This document shows positions 28,130 to 37,429 of a DNA stretch of 64,000 nucleotides, piece by piece. The stretch's first letter is position 1, and each line of letters opens with the position of its first letter. The position numbers were made by a program, and so were the translations under genes. The stretch lies in contig NZ_CP022222.1 in assembly GCF_009930815.1 (NCBI RefSeq), positions 496,001 through 560,000 of the forward strand, written 5' to 3'. The DNA is from Bradyrhizobium sp. CCBAU 051011 (GTDB lineage: Bacteria > Pseudomonadota > Alphaproteobacteria > Rhizobiales > Xanthobacteraceae). The notes under the pieces were generated by a model. It was not told where the DNA came from, did not search any database, and saw only the letters and a program-made list of their open reading frames with translations.

Positions 28130-28240
28130 CAGATGGTAACGCGTATGCGAGGTACAAGTTGCGTCAAATTATCGCTTGTCACATCGCTGATGCGCGTTCC
28201 GCCGACAACGACTGATCTCTTCGTCCCTTCGCTCGGCTCC

Positions 28241-28663
28241 CTACGTCGAATGCACCGGCTGCGGCGCGTCCGCGTATTTGTGCGCTAGCCAGGACGACAG
28301 CACCGCTGGCACCATGCCGACGAGCCCATAGAGCAAAAACTGCACCACGCCGGTGTCCGGCCCGCGCGAGCCATAGAGCAGCGACGATGCGGCAAAGCCG
28401 ATGATGGCGACGAACAGCAGCCGCGCCACGAAAGAAATGCGCCTGACGTGATAGAGAATGTCGTCGATGGCGCCGACCATCAGCGCCGGCACGAGGCCGA
28501 ACAGATAGCTGTACTGCAGCGTCTTGACGAAGGCGCCGAGAAACTTGCCGAGCTCCGACCAACTGGTGTCGGTCCAGTAACCCGATGCTACCGTGGTCGC
28601 GACCAGCATCAAGAACCCGCCGACGAGCGGGCCGATAGCCCCGAAGATCAGATAGCGTTTCAT
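28241..28663 (-). CDS. Four-helix integral membrane protein, unknown function
   Basis: A 140-residue membrane protein with four predicted helices (IFGAIGPLVGGFLMLVAT, YSYLFGLVPALMVGAI, ARLLFVAIIGFAASSLLY, VVQFLLYGLVGMVPAVLSSWL). It resembles small rhizobial membrane proteins annotated DUF5413, from memory only. The ATG at 28663 has AGAGG five bases upstream and gives a membrane-protein N-terminus; the frame is open 16 codons further but that part is not needed. It is monocistronic. Confidence 0.75.
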   Translation of the reverse strand: MKRYLIFGAIGPLVGGFLMLVATTVASGYWTDTSWSELGKFLGAFVKTLQYSYLFGLVPALMVGAIDDILYHVRRISFVARLLFVAIIGFAASSLLYGSRGPDTGVVQFLLYGLVGMVPAVLSSWLAHKYADAPQPVHST

Positions 28664-28823
28664 GGCGACCTCTGCGTCGAGTCGATGTGTCGAAGAAGCA
28701 AGGCTCTCCATCGGACCAACCGTGCACGTTCGAAAAACCGGACATGATCCGATGTCTCACCCGCGCTTGGCCGCGGGCAATTTCAAATCCGGTCAGGGGA
28801 GAGTCAAGGGCCGTCAGCCGGAT

Positions 28824-28859
28824 GGAGCCAACCGTCGCGCGCCCGATAACAGGCTCCGC
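28824..28859. repeat. Isolated copy of the second repeat module
   Basis: GGAGCCAACCGTCGCGCGCCCGATAACAGGCTCC matches the module inside repeat copies B and D (GAGCC...CCCGAT-ACAGGC). Here it stands alone without the CGTCATTGCGAG ends, beside the DUF2336 gene. Confidence 0.7.
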
Positions 28860-28896
28860 AAAATCCGGGACCCGTGCTCGCAGGATGAACGGATCG

Positions 28897-30027
28897 CTAA
28901 GCCGGTTGCTTCACTTTGCCCTTGGCGGCCGGGGCTTCCGCGGCAGTCTCGCCGCTCTTCCCAAGGATCCGGTCGGAGCCGAACCGGATCGTCCATTGCG
29001 CCACCGAGAGCAGCAGTGTCTCGTACACCGCGACGCATTGTTCGAGTTCCCGGTCCGTGGATGGCGGACAGTTGGGGCGGTTGCGGACGATCATCGTCGT
29101 GGTCGACCAGGTCAGCCGGGCGGCCTTGCACGCGACGATCAATCCGTACACCCGGTCGGGCTCGAGGAAGGGTTCGATGGCCTCGACCTTGACGTCCGCC
29201 TTCAGCGCCAGCGCAGCGACCACGTGGGTGTATTCGCCCCTCACCGCAAACCGGTTCACGATGGAATCGTTGAGCTTGCCGGTGCGATTGAGTGCAACGA
29301 CCTCGTTCTGCGCCTGTGTATAGTCGATCGCCTTGCGGGCCGGACTGGCCTGTCCGGCGGTCGCTGCGGCAGAACCTTTCCGTGCGACAGGCCGCGACGC
29401 CGTCAGGAACCGGGCGCGGACCACGTCGGCCACCCGGCCAAGCAGCTCCCGCAGCAGGTTGCCGGGAATGTCCAGGCGAACGCCGAGTTTCTCCGCGAGG
29501 TTTTCATCCTTCTCCGCCCGCCCGACCAGCGTCGCATAACCGCATTCGGAAAAGCGGGCGCCCGCGTTCCGCGCCAGCGCGTTGGAGACGTTAACGTCGC
29601 CAAATCGCATCAAGGCGTCCGTCAGCGCCTCATTGAGAGTCTTCCGGTCAGAGATCGCCAGCAAATGCTGCTGGCTGCGGGTCTGGATGATCTCGAGGAG
29701 ATCCTTTTCCGACAGACAGATGGAATGTCTCAGAACGGGCGCGGCGACCAGAGCGTTGTCATGAAAGGCCAGGTTGCGGATCGTCTGGCGTGGCGCCTGC
29801 TCGATGGTGCAGAGGGCCTCGCTGAGCTGTTGCAAGGTCGCGGCTTCCACCCGCCCGACCAGTTGAGCGAGGACACCATCGACGGCCCCGATCTGTGATT
29901 CACTCAGCCGATCGACACTGGACAGGAAGAGGTCGGTCACCTCCTCCAGCATTTGGGCGTCGTGCTCGGGTCCACCCTTTTCGGCGCCATTCAATTCCGC
30001 GCGCAGGTCAGACGATGCGGCAGGCAT
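28897..30027 (-). CDS. DUF2336 domain protein
   Basis: A 376-residue soluble, helical protein of the DUF2336 family, widespread in alphaproteobacteria and possibly HEAT-like. Segments include DALMRFGDVNVSNALARNAGARFSECGYATLVGRAEKDENLAEKLG and a Lys/Pro-rich tail (AAKGKVKQPA). There is no signal or membrane helix. The role is unknown; family members often occur near chemotaxis or two-component genes, but none is adjacent here. The start at 30027 follows a gene-free region of over 700 bases that should hold its promoter. Confidence 0.82.
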   Translation of the reverse strand: MPAASSDLRAELNGAEKGGPEHDAQMLEEVTDLFLSSVDRLSESQIGAVDGVLAQLVGRVEAATLQQLSEALCTIEQAPRQTIRNLAFHDNALVAAPVLRHSICLSEKDLLEIIQTRSQQHLLAISDRKTLNEALTDALMRFGDVNVSNALARNAGARFSECGYATLVGRAEKDENLAEKLGVRLDIPGNLLRELLGRVADVVRARFLTASRPVARKGSAAATAGQASPARKAIDYTQAQNEVVALNRTGKLNDSIVNRFAVRGEYTHVVAALALKADVKVEAIEPFLEPDRVYGLIVACKAARLTWSTTTMIVRNRPNCPPSTDRELEQCVAVYETLLLSVAQWTIRFGSDRILGKSGETAAEAPAAKGKVKQPA

Positions 30028-30786
30028 GGTTATCCCGGCTCCATCCGGATCGCCTCAGCGCACCGCAATGCTTGCTGCAGTGGCCATTCCACCGCACGGA
30101 TGGCCGGCAGCTTTATGGACATATCGGCAGCGGAACGAACGAGCATGTGAGTGCCACCCGAGGCTGATTTCGGCAGCCCTTTAACCCCAACGAAAGCAAT
30201 GCGGCGCGCGCGAGCAATAGCCGCTGATCGTAACTCAGTCTTCCCTAACGGGTGGTTGTTCCGAACGGCGGATTCTCCGCATTTGTACGGACTTTTGCGA
30301 AGCGGAAGGGGCTGGCCGGTCCGGCTGCTGGCAGCCGGACCGGCCAGCGCCCGCGAAGGCAAGGGGACGCGGAGATCAGGGATGGCGCGCGGCCGATCGC
30401 GCCGGTGCCCGCCTGAAGCGCCGTTCGATGAAGATGAGAACGACGAAGCAGAGAGACCCCGCGCCCGTTCCGTCTTCGGAACTCGTCGACCCGGCGAAGG
30501 CGTGGCGTCAAACGCCTCCTCGACTCACCTCCGCGCTTCGCTCGACGTGGCGCGCTCGCAACAGTCTAGAGAAGTGTTGACGCAAGCATTGCAGCTTCGC
30601 CGCATTGGCGCATAATTCGTGGTGGAGCGGCGCAGCACTTTTCGATTCGGACATTGGCAGAAATCGAGCAACCACACACGGGGCTATTCCCGTGTGAAGG
30701 ATGACGTGTGCGGCAGTGCAAACCGCGTGCAGCGCCCCCAATCAACAGCGGCCAGCACCGCGCGCAACCCTTGGGGATCGGCTCAA
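30028..30786. other. Gene-poor region with a large hairpin
   Basis: About 760 bases without a convincing gene. Rightward frames of ~150 residues here have random composition, no ribosome site and no known domain. The main structure is the 15-base-arm hairpin at 30311-30348. The region may hold promoters for the flanking divergent genes and decayed sequence. Confidence 0.55.
30311..30348. repeat. Perfect 15-base inverted repeat (hairpin)
   Basis: GCTGGCCGGTCCGGC and GCCGGACCGGCCAGC are exact inverses around TGCTGGCA. The stem is almost pure G/C and would be very stable in RNA or as a cruciform. There is no T run on either side, so it is not a classical terminator. Confidence 0.85.
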
Positions 30787-31053
30787 ATGACTTTCCATCA
30801 TACAAGCAGAATCGCACTTCTCTTTGCCATCGCCTGCGCGGCGACGGCGCTATCCGCAGGCCCAGGCCTCGCCTTCTCGGAGGCGCAGCAGATGTGCACC
30901 GGCGACGCCATGCGGCTATGCGGCCATGAAGTCCCCAACGTCCAGCGAATCACCGCCTGCATGGTCAGGAACCGCGCCCATGTCAGCCCGGGCTGCCGCG
31001 CCGTGATGGACCGCGAAGGCGCCGCGCGGAGGCGCGCCGCCGCCGCCGAGTGA
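30787..31053 (+). CDS. Small secreted Cys-containing protein
   Basis: An 88-residue protein with a signal peptide (IALLFAIACAATALSAGPGLA, cleavage near residue 30). The mature part has four Cys in a regular layout (MCTGDAMRLCGHEVPNVQRITACMVRNRAHVSPGCR), which could form two disulfides, followed by a basic Ala/Arg tail. Its spacing suits a small periplasmic Cys-rich-repeat family found in rhizobia; function unknown. The frame is open far upstream, but only this ATG gives a signal peptide. A perfect terminator follows. Confidence 0.75.
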   Translation: MTFHHTSRIALLFAIACAATALSAGPGLAFSEAQQMCTGDAMRLCGHEVPNVQRITACMVRNRAHVSPGCRAVMDREGAARRRAAAAE

Positions 31054-31085
31054 GGCGGTCGCCTCGCTCGATCCCGAATGCAAAC

Positions 31086-31118
31086 GGCCTCAGCAGAGCA
31101 TGCTGAGGCCATTTTTTA
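31086..31118 (+). terminator. Rho-independent terminator
   Basis: A perfect 10-base stem GGCCTCAGCA / TGCTGAGGCC with loop GAGCA followed by ATTTTTTATT, 32 bases after the small Cys-containing gene. Confidence 0.92.
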
Positions 31119-31207
31119 TTGAACTATTACGTCAAGTCGCGCGGCGATCGATTTCCAGGAGCAACGAGATCAGCTCGGGCTTGATAGCGCCCTCACTGCC
31201 CCCAAGT

Positions 31208-32827
31208 CTACTCCCCCCACGTCGCGAACGCGTCATTGAACGCGCGTTCGCCGGGGGCGCCCTTTTCGATCGCGATGATGGCGCGGCGCTGGTTGACATA
31301 GACTAGTGGCACGTCGAACCAGGAACGCTCCTTCAGGAGCTGCAGATTGCGGGCGCGGTCGGAATCGACGTTGGAGAGGCCGACCAAGAAGAACCCGTCC
31401 GTGACCTTCACCGCGAGACCGGCGAGCGGCGTGCCGCGGGCCTGCTCGTTGGACTTCATCAGAATACCCGGCACGTTGCCGACGCCGCCGCCCGTAAAAT
31501 CCTGCGGCAGGATGAAGGTCAGCTCCGCAGTGTGGCTCGCCGGCAGCGAGGAATCGGTGTTGCGGCGGAACGACATCGTCATCTTGAACTTGCGGTCCGG
31601 GATTTCGATGTCGGCGCGCACGGCGATATCAGGCTTCTGGTTGCCCGGCGCCTTGATCGGTTCGGTGCGCCAGATCACCGAGCCGACATACTGCTTGCCC
31701 TTGGGATCGGAGGGGTCCTCGTCATAGAGCACGACGCGCTGAGCCACCGGCGCCACGTTCTCGCTCGACGACGGCTGGCCGACGCGATCGGGAATCTTCG
31801 GGCGCGACTGGGGCGCGGCCGGATCCTTCGGCGCTTCCACCACGGACGTGGATTTGAACAGGCCGCTGACGGTCGAGACGACCTGCTTGCCCCATAGGAT
31901 GCCGGCGCCCACCAGAATGAGCACGATGCCGACGGCGATTGCGCTCTTGAACGGAAACGCGGCGCCGGTGCGGGCGCGCTTGTTCGGCGGCTCGCGATCC
32001 TGCGAGAGCCGCGGGCGCTCGCGCGACGGCGGCATCGGCGGCGGCGGCGCGTAGCGGTCGGCCTCCGGCTGCGATTCGTCGTACGAATAGGGCGCGTCGG
32101 GATCGGCGCCGCGGTTTTCCATGCTCGGCTCGAGCCGGTCGAATTCCGGCGAGGGCGACGGCACGTTGGCATAGGTTTTCCGCGCGTTGCGGTTGGCTTG
32201 CGCCGCGGCGCGGCCGAGATCGTCGGCGTCCGCCGCGATGTCTCGGAAGCCGCGCATGCCCGGTGGCTGCGGCGGCATCGGCGGCGAGCCGTTATTGTCA
32301 GGACCACGGCGCGGACCGCCGCCGCGCTCGCGGGGCGGCGGTGGCGGCAGGCCGGCATCCTGCATCGGAATCTGCGGCGGACGCGGCGCACCGGGCGGCG
32401 GCGCATCGGCGCGCAGATTGCGCGGCGGGCGTTGCTCGTCCTGACCAAGCGGCGGACGGGCCTCGCGCGCGGGACCTGGCGGCCGCGGACGCGGCGTACC
32501 CGGCGGCGCGGACGAAGGCGCCCCTGCTTCCGGCGGGCGGGCATTGGCGCGGCGGAAGGCATCGCCGCCGCGCGCAGCGCCGCCACCGCCGGGCCGCGAG
32601 GCCTCGCGGGCGCGCTGGGCGGCTTCCGATTCGACCTTGCGCACGGCCTCTTCCAGCGACAGCCGCTCGCGGGTGATTTCCGATTCGGAAAGCGGCGGCT
32701 GAACGCTGCGCAACTGCGCGATCAGCGCGGTGCGAGCCCGCTCATAGAGCGCACGGCGGCTCTCGCCTGGAGCATTCGGGTCCAGGCCTGCAATAGCGCG
32801 TGCGATCAGCGGGTAATAATCAGCCAT
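31208..32827 (-). CDS. Proline-rich single-pass membrane protein upstream of purA
   Basis: A 539-residue protein in three parts. A helical N-domain (residues 1-75, YYPLIARAIAGLDPNAPGES) is followed by a long disordered Pro/Arg/Gly-rich segment (~75-290) and a single transmembrane helix (SAIAVGIVLILVGAGILWG, ~300-320). The extracytoplasmic C-terminal domain of ~200 residues is beta-rich (VGSVIWRTEP, ADIEIPDRKFKMTMSFRRN). Conserved as a purA neighbour in Bradyrhizobium relatives, from memory; function unknown. The disordered part would sit in the cytoplasm and could bind partners. It is 37 bases downstream of purA on the same strand, so co-transcription is likely. Confidence 0.82.
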   Translation of the reverse strand: MADYYPLIARAIAGLDPNAPGESRRALYERARTALIAQLRSVQPPLSESEITRERLSLEEAVRKVESEAAQRAREASRPGGGGAARGGDAFRRANARPPEAGAPSSAPPGTPRPRPPGPAREARPPLGQDEQRPPRNLRADAPPPGAPRPPQIPMQDAGLPPPPPRERGGGPRRGPDNNGSPPMPPQPPGMRGFRDIAADADDLGRAAAQANRNARKTYANVPSPSPEFDRLEPSMENRGADPDAPYSYDESQPEADRYAPPPPMPPSRERPRLSQDREPPNKRARTGAAFPFKSAIAVGIVLILVGAGILWGKQVVSTVSGLFKSTSVVEAPKDPAAPQSRPKIPDRVGQPSSSENVAPVAQRVVLYDEDPSDPKGKQYVGSVIWRTEPIKAPGNQKPDIAVRADIEIPDRKFKMTMSFRRNTDSSLPASHTAELTFILPQDFTGGGVGNVPGILMKSNEQARGTPLAGLAVKVTDGFFLVGLSNVDSDRARNLQLLKERSWFDVPLVYVNQRRAIIAIEKGAPGERAFNDAFATWGE

Positions 32828-32864
32828 TTCTCTTCAATACTGCAGGCCCGGAAGTAACATCCCG

Positions 32865-34157
32865 TTAAGCCTCGAACGGGTTCTGTACCAGGATAGTATC
32901 CTCGCGTTCGGGGCTGGTGGAAAGCAATGCAATGGGACAACCCACGAGTTCCTCGACCCGACGGACATATTTGATGGCCTGGGCCGGCAGATCCGCCCAG
33001 GACCGGGCATTGGCGGTCGGCTCTTTCCAGCCCTCGATGGTCTCGTAGACCGGGACCACCCGGGCCTGGGCGCCCTCGCCCGCCGGCAGATGGTCGATCT
33101 CCTTGCCGTCCAGCATGTAGCCGGTGCAGACCTCGATGGTGTCGAAGCCGTCGAGGATATCGAGTTTGGTCAGCGCCAGACCGGTAATGCCGCAGGTGCG
33201 GACAGTCTGTCGCACCAGCGCGGCATCGAACCAGCCGCAGCGGCGCTTGCGCCCGGTGTTGACGCCGAATTCCTTGCCGCGGCGGCCGATCTCCTCGCCG
33301 ATCTCGTTATTCAGCTCGGTGGGGAATGGTCCCTGGCCGACCCGGGTCGTATAGGCCTTGCAGATGCCGAGCACATAGCCGACCGCGCCCGGGCCCATGC
33401 CGGTCCCGGTCGCCGCCTGCGCCGCCACCGTGTTGGACGAGGTGACGTAGGGATAGGTGCCGTGGTCGACGTCGAGCAGCGCGCCTTGCGCGCCTTCGAA
33501 CAGGATGCGCTTGCCCTCGCGGCGCTTGATGTCGAGCAGCCGCCAGACGGTTTCTGCGTAAGGCAGCAGCTTCGGCGCCAGCGCGGTGAGCTCTTTGAGG
33601 ATATCGTTGCCGTTGAATTCTTCGAGGTTGAGGCCGCGGCGCAGCGCGTTGTGATGCGCCAGCAGCCGGTCGACCTTGTGCGGCAGCGCGTCGAGATCGG
33701 CGAGGTCCATCAGGCGGATGGCGCGGCGGCCGACCTTGTCTTCATAGGCCGGGCCGATGCCGCGGCGCGTGGTGCCTATCGCAGTGCCTGCGTTGGAGGA
33801 TTCCCGGAGCGCATCGAGCTCACGGTGCAGCGGCAGAATCAGCGTGACGTTTTCGGCGACGCGCAAATTTTCCGGGCTGATGGCGACGCCCTGGCCCTTC
33901 AGTTTCGCGACTTCGTCGAGGAAGGCCTGCGGATCGAACACCACGCCATTGCCGATGACCGCGAGCTTGCTTGGCCGCAGTACGCCGGACGGCAGCAGCG
34001 CCAGCTTGTAGGTCTCGCCATTGATGACGAGCGTATGGCCGGCATTGTGGCCGCCCTGGAAGCGCACGACGATATCGGCCTGCTCCGACAACCAGTCGAC
34101 GATCTTGCCCTTCCCTTCGTCGCCCCACTGGGCGCCGACGACGACAACATTGGCCAT
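32865..34157 (-). CDS. purA: Adenylosuccinate synthetase PurA
   Basis: A 430-residue enzyme that joins IMP and aspartate using GTP in AMP synthesis. Hallmarks: N-terminal [12 protein letters not shown] (GTP site and catalytic Asp), [22 protein letters not shown] and [12 protein letters not shown]. Length is normal for the family. It starts from an ATG at 34157 and is followed by the proline-rich membrane protein gene. Confidence 0.98.
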   Translation of the reverse strand: MANVVVVGAQWGDEGKGKIVDWLSEQADIVVRFQGGHNAGHTLVINGETYKLALLPSGVLRPSKLAVIGNGVVFDPQAFLDEVAKLKGQGVAISPENLRVAENVTLILPLHRELDALRESSNAGTAIGTTRRGIGPAYEDKVGRRAIRLMDLADLDALPHKVDRLLAHHNALRRGLNLEEFNGNDILKELTALAPKLLPYAETVWRLLDIKRREGKRILFEGAQGALLDVDHGTYPYVTSSNTVAAQAATGTGMGPGAVGYVLGICKAYTTRVGQGPFPTELNNEIGEEIGRRGKEFGVNTGRKRRCGWFDAALVRQTVRTCGITGLALTKLDILDGFDTIEVCTGYMLDGKEIDHLPAGEGAQARVVPVYETIEGWKEPTANARSWADLPAQAIKYVRRVEELVGCPIALLSTSPEREDTILVQNPFEA

Positions 34158-34192
34158 TTCTAAAGTGTTCCCTGCAAATCTGGTGGTCCCAA

Positions 34193-34299
34193 CATGATCT
34201 CTCCGGAAAACCGGTATCCACTTTTCCGGATCATGCGCCCTTTAGTTTTGACGCGTTTTCTTCACGCGAACCGGTATCCACTTCGCTCGAAAACGCTAT
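34193..34299. repeat. Composite intergenic repeat upstream of purA
   Basis: The first part (34193-34235) is a nested palindrome: CATGATC...GATCATG outside and CCGGAAAA...TTTTCCGG inside, spaced by CCGGTATCCAC. The second part (34246-34299) is nearly identical to 2648-2701. The words ACCGGTATCCACTT occur in both parts. From memory, this kind of element is common between genes in Bradyrhizobium. Confidence 0.8.
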
Positions 34300-34494
34300 A
34301 GCTTGCCCAGCCAAAATCACGGCCGGGGCCGTTCGCATGCGGGGCACCCACCGGATAAAGGAAGCGGGTGCTCTAGGCAAGCAAGAAGGCGGTTTTAGGG
34401 GGTCCTTAGAACGGCTCCAACCCATTGATATCCCCCGAAAATTTGGGGCCGCTTGGCGACGAACGCATTAACATCCGGCAATGACGGAAGGGCC

Positions 34495-34968
34495 ATGTCG
34501 AAAACCACCCGCGCAACGCAGGCTTTGGAAAAGCTCGGCGTCAAATTCACCCTCCATGCCTACGACTACGACCCGGATGCGGCGAGCGTCGGACTGCAGG
34601 CCGCCGAAGCGCTCGGGGTGCCGCCCTCGCGCGTGCTCAAGACGCTGATGGCCGAGGCCGACGGCAAGCCGGTCTGCGCCGTGGTGCCGTCGGATTGCGA
34701 GGTCAGCATGAAGAAGCTCGCGAGCGCCTTTGGCGCCAAGGCCGCGAAGATGATGCGGCCGGCGGATGCCGAACGGCTGACCGGCTACCATGTCGGCGGC
34801 ATCTCGCCGTTCGGGCAGAAGAAGCGCGTGCCGGTCGCGATCGAAGAGGCCGCGCTCGGTCATCCAAGCGTGTTTCTCAATGGCGGCCAGCGCGGCCTGC
34901 AGATCGAGCTCGATCCGAACGACGCCGTGCGGGCGGCGGGCGCGATCGCACGGGCGCTCGTGGCGTGA
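34495..34968 (+). CDS. ybaK: Cys-tRNA(Pro) deacylase, YbaK/EbsC family
   Basis: A 157-residue trans-editing protein that hydrolyses Cys mis-charged on tRNA-Pro. Family pattern: QALEKLGVKFTLHAYDYD, VPPSRVLKTLMAEADG (with the conserved catalytic-site Lys), GYHVGGISPFGQKKRVP and SVFLNGGQRGLQIEL. The start at 34495 has GGAAGGG upstream; a GTG-like start further up would add an unsupported 14 residues. It is monocistronic and divergent from purA. Confidence 0.94.
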   Translation: MSKTTRATQALEKLGVKFTLHAYDYDPDAASVGLQAAEALGVPPSRVLKTLMAEADGKPVCAVVPSDCEVSMKKLASAFGAKAAKMMRPADAERLTGYHVGGISPFGQKKRVPVAIEEAALGHPSVFLNGGQRGLQIELDPNDAVRAAGAIARALVA

Positions 34969-34985
34969 GCGGCCTCGACGCCGGC

Positions 34986-35177
34986 CTATCGGGTGAGCTT
35001 CGGCTGCGCCTGCGCCCATAGCATCGCCTCGATGATGGCCGCGCGCAGTTTCGGGCGCTGCTCCTCATCGCATTCGATGAAGGCAAGTATGGAGTTGGCG
35101 CGAACGGCAAACTGGTGGCGCGTTTCGGCTTCGGCTTCTTCGGCCGGCATCGGCTTGTTCAAGGAATGGCCCATCAT
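34986..35177 (-). CDS. Small acidic protein, unknown function
   Basis: A 63-residue cytoplasmic helical protein (RANSILAFIECDEEQRPKLRAAIIEAMLWAQ). It may begin at the second Met or further in at MPAEEAEAET. It ends 18 bases past the ybaK stop on the opposite strand. The composition is that of a real helical protein and differs from the random frames around it; no family is recognised. Confidence 0.6.
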   Translation of the reverse strand: MMGHSLNKPMPAEEAEAETRHQFAVRANSILAFIECDEEQRPKLRAAIIEAMLWAQAQPKLTR

Positions 35178-35535
35178 CTAGAAATTCGACCTCACGGAGA
35201 GAGGAAGCTGCCGACGTCGCAGTCGCCTTCAAAAGCCGTGGTCCCAACGATCGAACGGACGCTCAATACGAAATAACGCCAAATAACTCACTGCATGCGG
35301 CCCGAAAAACAAACACAGGTTGGGTCACATGAATCAATCGTCCTTTGATTGCATATTTGCCTGGCGGCTGGCAACCCCAAACAATGGGCAAGGCGCCCTG
35401 CATGGTCGCGATGCATCCTGCACCATTGATGAGCGCCACAAATCCGTGTCTGTGACGAGGGCCGGGCCACATTTCCGGCCCGGCGATGCCAGCCGGGCGC
35501 GGGCCGCGGCATCATGACCGGGGCACTATTCTCGA
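35178..35535. other. Intergenic stretch, no gene seen
   Basis: About 358 bases between two divergent genes, with a locally AT-richer core (35270-35400). It probably contains the promoters of the small acidic gene and of the exporter gene. No clear motif or repeat was recognised. Confidence 0.5.
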
Positions 35536-36462
35536 ATGTCGGCTACCGAACATAGGTCGTCAGCGCCTTCAGCAAACTGGCTCGCCAACCAGCCTTACCT
35601 CTTGCTGAGCATCACCGCGCTGTGCTGGGCCGGCAACGCCATCGTCGGGCGGATGGCCGCCGGCCACATCGCGCCGGTGACGCTTTCATTCCTGCGCTGG
35701 TCGTTCGCGTTCCTGATCATCCTCCCTTTTGCCTGGAAACATCTGGCGCGCGACTGGAACGCGATCCGCGGCCGGCTCGGTATCATGATCGTACTCTCGA
35801 TCACCGGCATCGGGGCGTTCAACACGCTGCAATATTGGGCGCTCGAACATACCCAGGCGCTGAACACGCTGCTGTTGCAATCGGCCGGGCCGCTGGTGGT
35901 GGCGGTGTGGTCGCTCGCGCTGCTCGGGGTGCGGCTGACGTTGGCGCAGGCCGCAGGCGTTCTGTTGTCGATGGCGGGCGTGGTCATCATCCTGATGCAT
36001 GGCGACCTCACCAAACTTTCCAATATCGAATTCAACCGCGGCGACCTGATCTTCCTCGTGGCGCTCGCGATTTTCGGACTCTATTCGGTGCTGTCGCTGA
36101 AGCGCCCTGATATCCACGGCCTGTCGTTTGTCGCCTTCACCTTCGGCGCCGGCGCGGCCTGCCTGATCCCGCTGTTGATCTGGGAATTGTTTGCGCGGCC
36201 GTTGATGCAGATCCATGCGGCGAACCTGTTGACGCTCGCCTACGTCGCGCTGTTTCCCTCCACCCTCGCCTATCTCTGCTTCAATCGCGGCGTACAACTG
36301 ATCGGCGCCAACCGCGCCGCACCCTTCTTTCACGTGGTGCCGGTGTTCGGAACCATCATGTCGATCATCTTTCTCGGCGAGCATCCTCAGGCGTTCCACT
36401 TCATCGGCTTTGCGCTGGTGCTGACCGGCGTGTTTGTGGCATCGCGGAAGCAGGCGGACTAG
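35536..36462 (+). CDS. DMT superfamily transporter (EamA), copy 1
   Basis: A 308-residue inner-membrane exporter with ten predicted helices in two EamA repeats. Typical points: NQPYLLLSITALCWAGNAIVGR at the start, LEHTQALNTLLLQSAGPLVV, and the second-repeat GANRAAPFFHVVPVFGTIMSIIFLGE. The substrate is unknown; amino acids and small metabolites are common in the family. A clear paralog lies at 45744. The start is an ATG at 35536. Confidence 0.92.
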   Translation: MSATEHRSSAPSANWLANQPYLLLSITALCWAGNAIVGRMAAGHIAPVTLSFLRWSFAFLIILPFAWKHLARDWNAIRGRLGIMIVLSITGIGAFNTLQYWALEHTQALNTLLLQSAGPLVVAVWSLALLGVRLTLAQAAGVLLSMAGVVIILMHGDLTKLSNIEFNRGDLIFLVALAIFGLYSVLSLKRPDIHGLSFVAFTFGAGAACLIPLLIWELFARPLMQIHAANLLTLAYVALFPSTLAYLCFNRGVQLIGANRAAPFFHVVPVFGTIMSIIFLGEHPQAFHFIGFALVLTGVFVASRKQAD

Positions 36463-36482
36463 CGACGACGGACTATCGCTCC

Positions 36483-36509
36483 CCTCTCCCCGCTCTTCGC
36501 GGGGAGAGG
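36483..36509. repeat. Intergenic hairpin CCTCTCCCCGC...GCGGGGAGAGG
   Basis: Perfect 11-base arms around a 5-base loop, 20 bases after the exporter stop. There is no T run. It looks like a short palindromic repeat unit of the kind scattered in rhizobial genomes; it may slow 3' exonucleases. Confidence 0.6.
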
Positions 36510-36578
36510 TTAAGGAGACCCGCAATGACTTACGGTGGTAAATCCGCTATCTGTTGAGCCGTTTGCAAAGGCATTTTG

Positions 36579-37394
36579 ATGCGCGTTCGCGCCACCAATC
36601 TGATGATCGGCACCCTGACCCTGGCCCTGATCGCCGGGTCGCTCAGCGCGTGGCTCGGTTATCAGAAGCTCGCCGGGGCCAAGCAGAAGGTGCCGTTCCG
36701 CGTGGTCTTCGAAGGCTCGGCTTCCGGCCTGCGCAACGGCGGCAGCGTGAATTTCGCCGGCATCCGGGTCGGCGAAGTAGTGTCGCTGCAGCTCGACCAT
36801 CCGCGCCGCGTGGTCGCGCTCGCCATGATCGACGGCAACACGCCGGTAAAGAGCGACACCCAGGTCGGCCTCGAATTCCAGGGCCTGACCGGGATCGCCG
36901 CGATTTCGTTCACCGGCGGATCGGACGAGGCGGCGCCGCCGCCCAAGGGCGCGGATGGCATTCCGGAGCTGACCGCCGACCGCGACGGCACGCTCAACAC
37001 CCAGGAAAAGATCCGCGTCGCGCTGCGCAACGTCGACAAGGTGATCGCCGACAATGAGGTGGCGATCAAGGATACGTTGCGGAGTTTCGAAACGTTCACT
37101 GCCTCGCTGTCAGGCGACGGCGCGAAGATCACGTCCATCATCGGCACCGCCGAGTCCAGCATCAACGCCGTCGACGGCGCGCTGACCAAGACCAAGGACT
37201 TCCTCGGCGGCCTCGCCAGCGACAAGTATGGCGGCGAGTTGCTGCCAACCGTGATCTCGATGCGCGAATTGATCGAAAGTTTCGACAAGAAATCCGGGCA
37301 GGTCCTGTCCGATGCGCGAAAGATGCTCGGCGAGGTCAGTGCCGCCATCAACAAATCGGACCCGAGACCTGCCGCTCCGCCCCGCCGCCGCTAG
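36579..37394 (+). CDS. MCE/MlaD domain lipid-transport protein
   Basis: A 271-residue protein with an N-terminal membrane anchor (LMIGTLTLALIAGSLSAWLGY), an MCE domain at ~40-115 (VVFEGSASGLRNGGSVNFAGIRVGEVVSLQLD, with LEFQGLTGIAAISFTGG), and a helical C-terminal region ending in a Pro/Arg tail. MCE proteins bind phospholipid as hexamers in the periplasm with MlaE/MlaF. No mlaE or mlaF is adjacent, so this is an orphan, or its partners are elsewhere. The ATG at 36579 has AAAGG upstream. It is followed after 35 bases by the hydroxyacid dehydrogenase gene. Confidence 0.88.
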   Translation: MRVRATNLMIGTLTLALIAGSLSAWLGYQKLAGAKQKVPFRVVFEGSASGLRNGGSVNFAGIRVGEVVSLQLDHPRRVVALAMIDGNTPVKSDTQVGLEFQGLTGIAAISFTGGSDEAAPPPKGADGIPELTADRDGTLNTQEKIRVALRNVDKVIADNEVAIKDTLRSFETFTASLSGDGAKITSIIGTAESSINAVDGALTKTKDFLGGLASDKYGGELLPTVISMRELIESFDKKSGQVLSDARKMLGEVSAAINKSDPRPAAPPRRR

Positions 37395-37429
37395 GCCGCC
37401 AACAAGAACCAGAAGATGGAACGCCCGTC

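Noticed and set aside
30151..30615. Possible 154-residue gene in the gap
   Set aside because: It spans the G/C hairpin, has random composition and no ribosome site.
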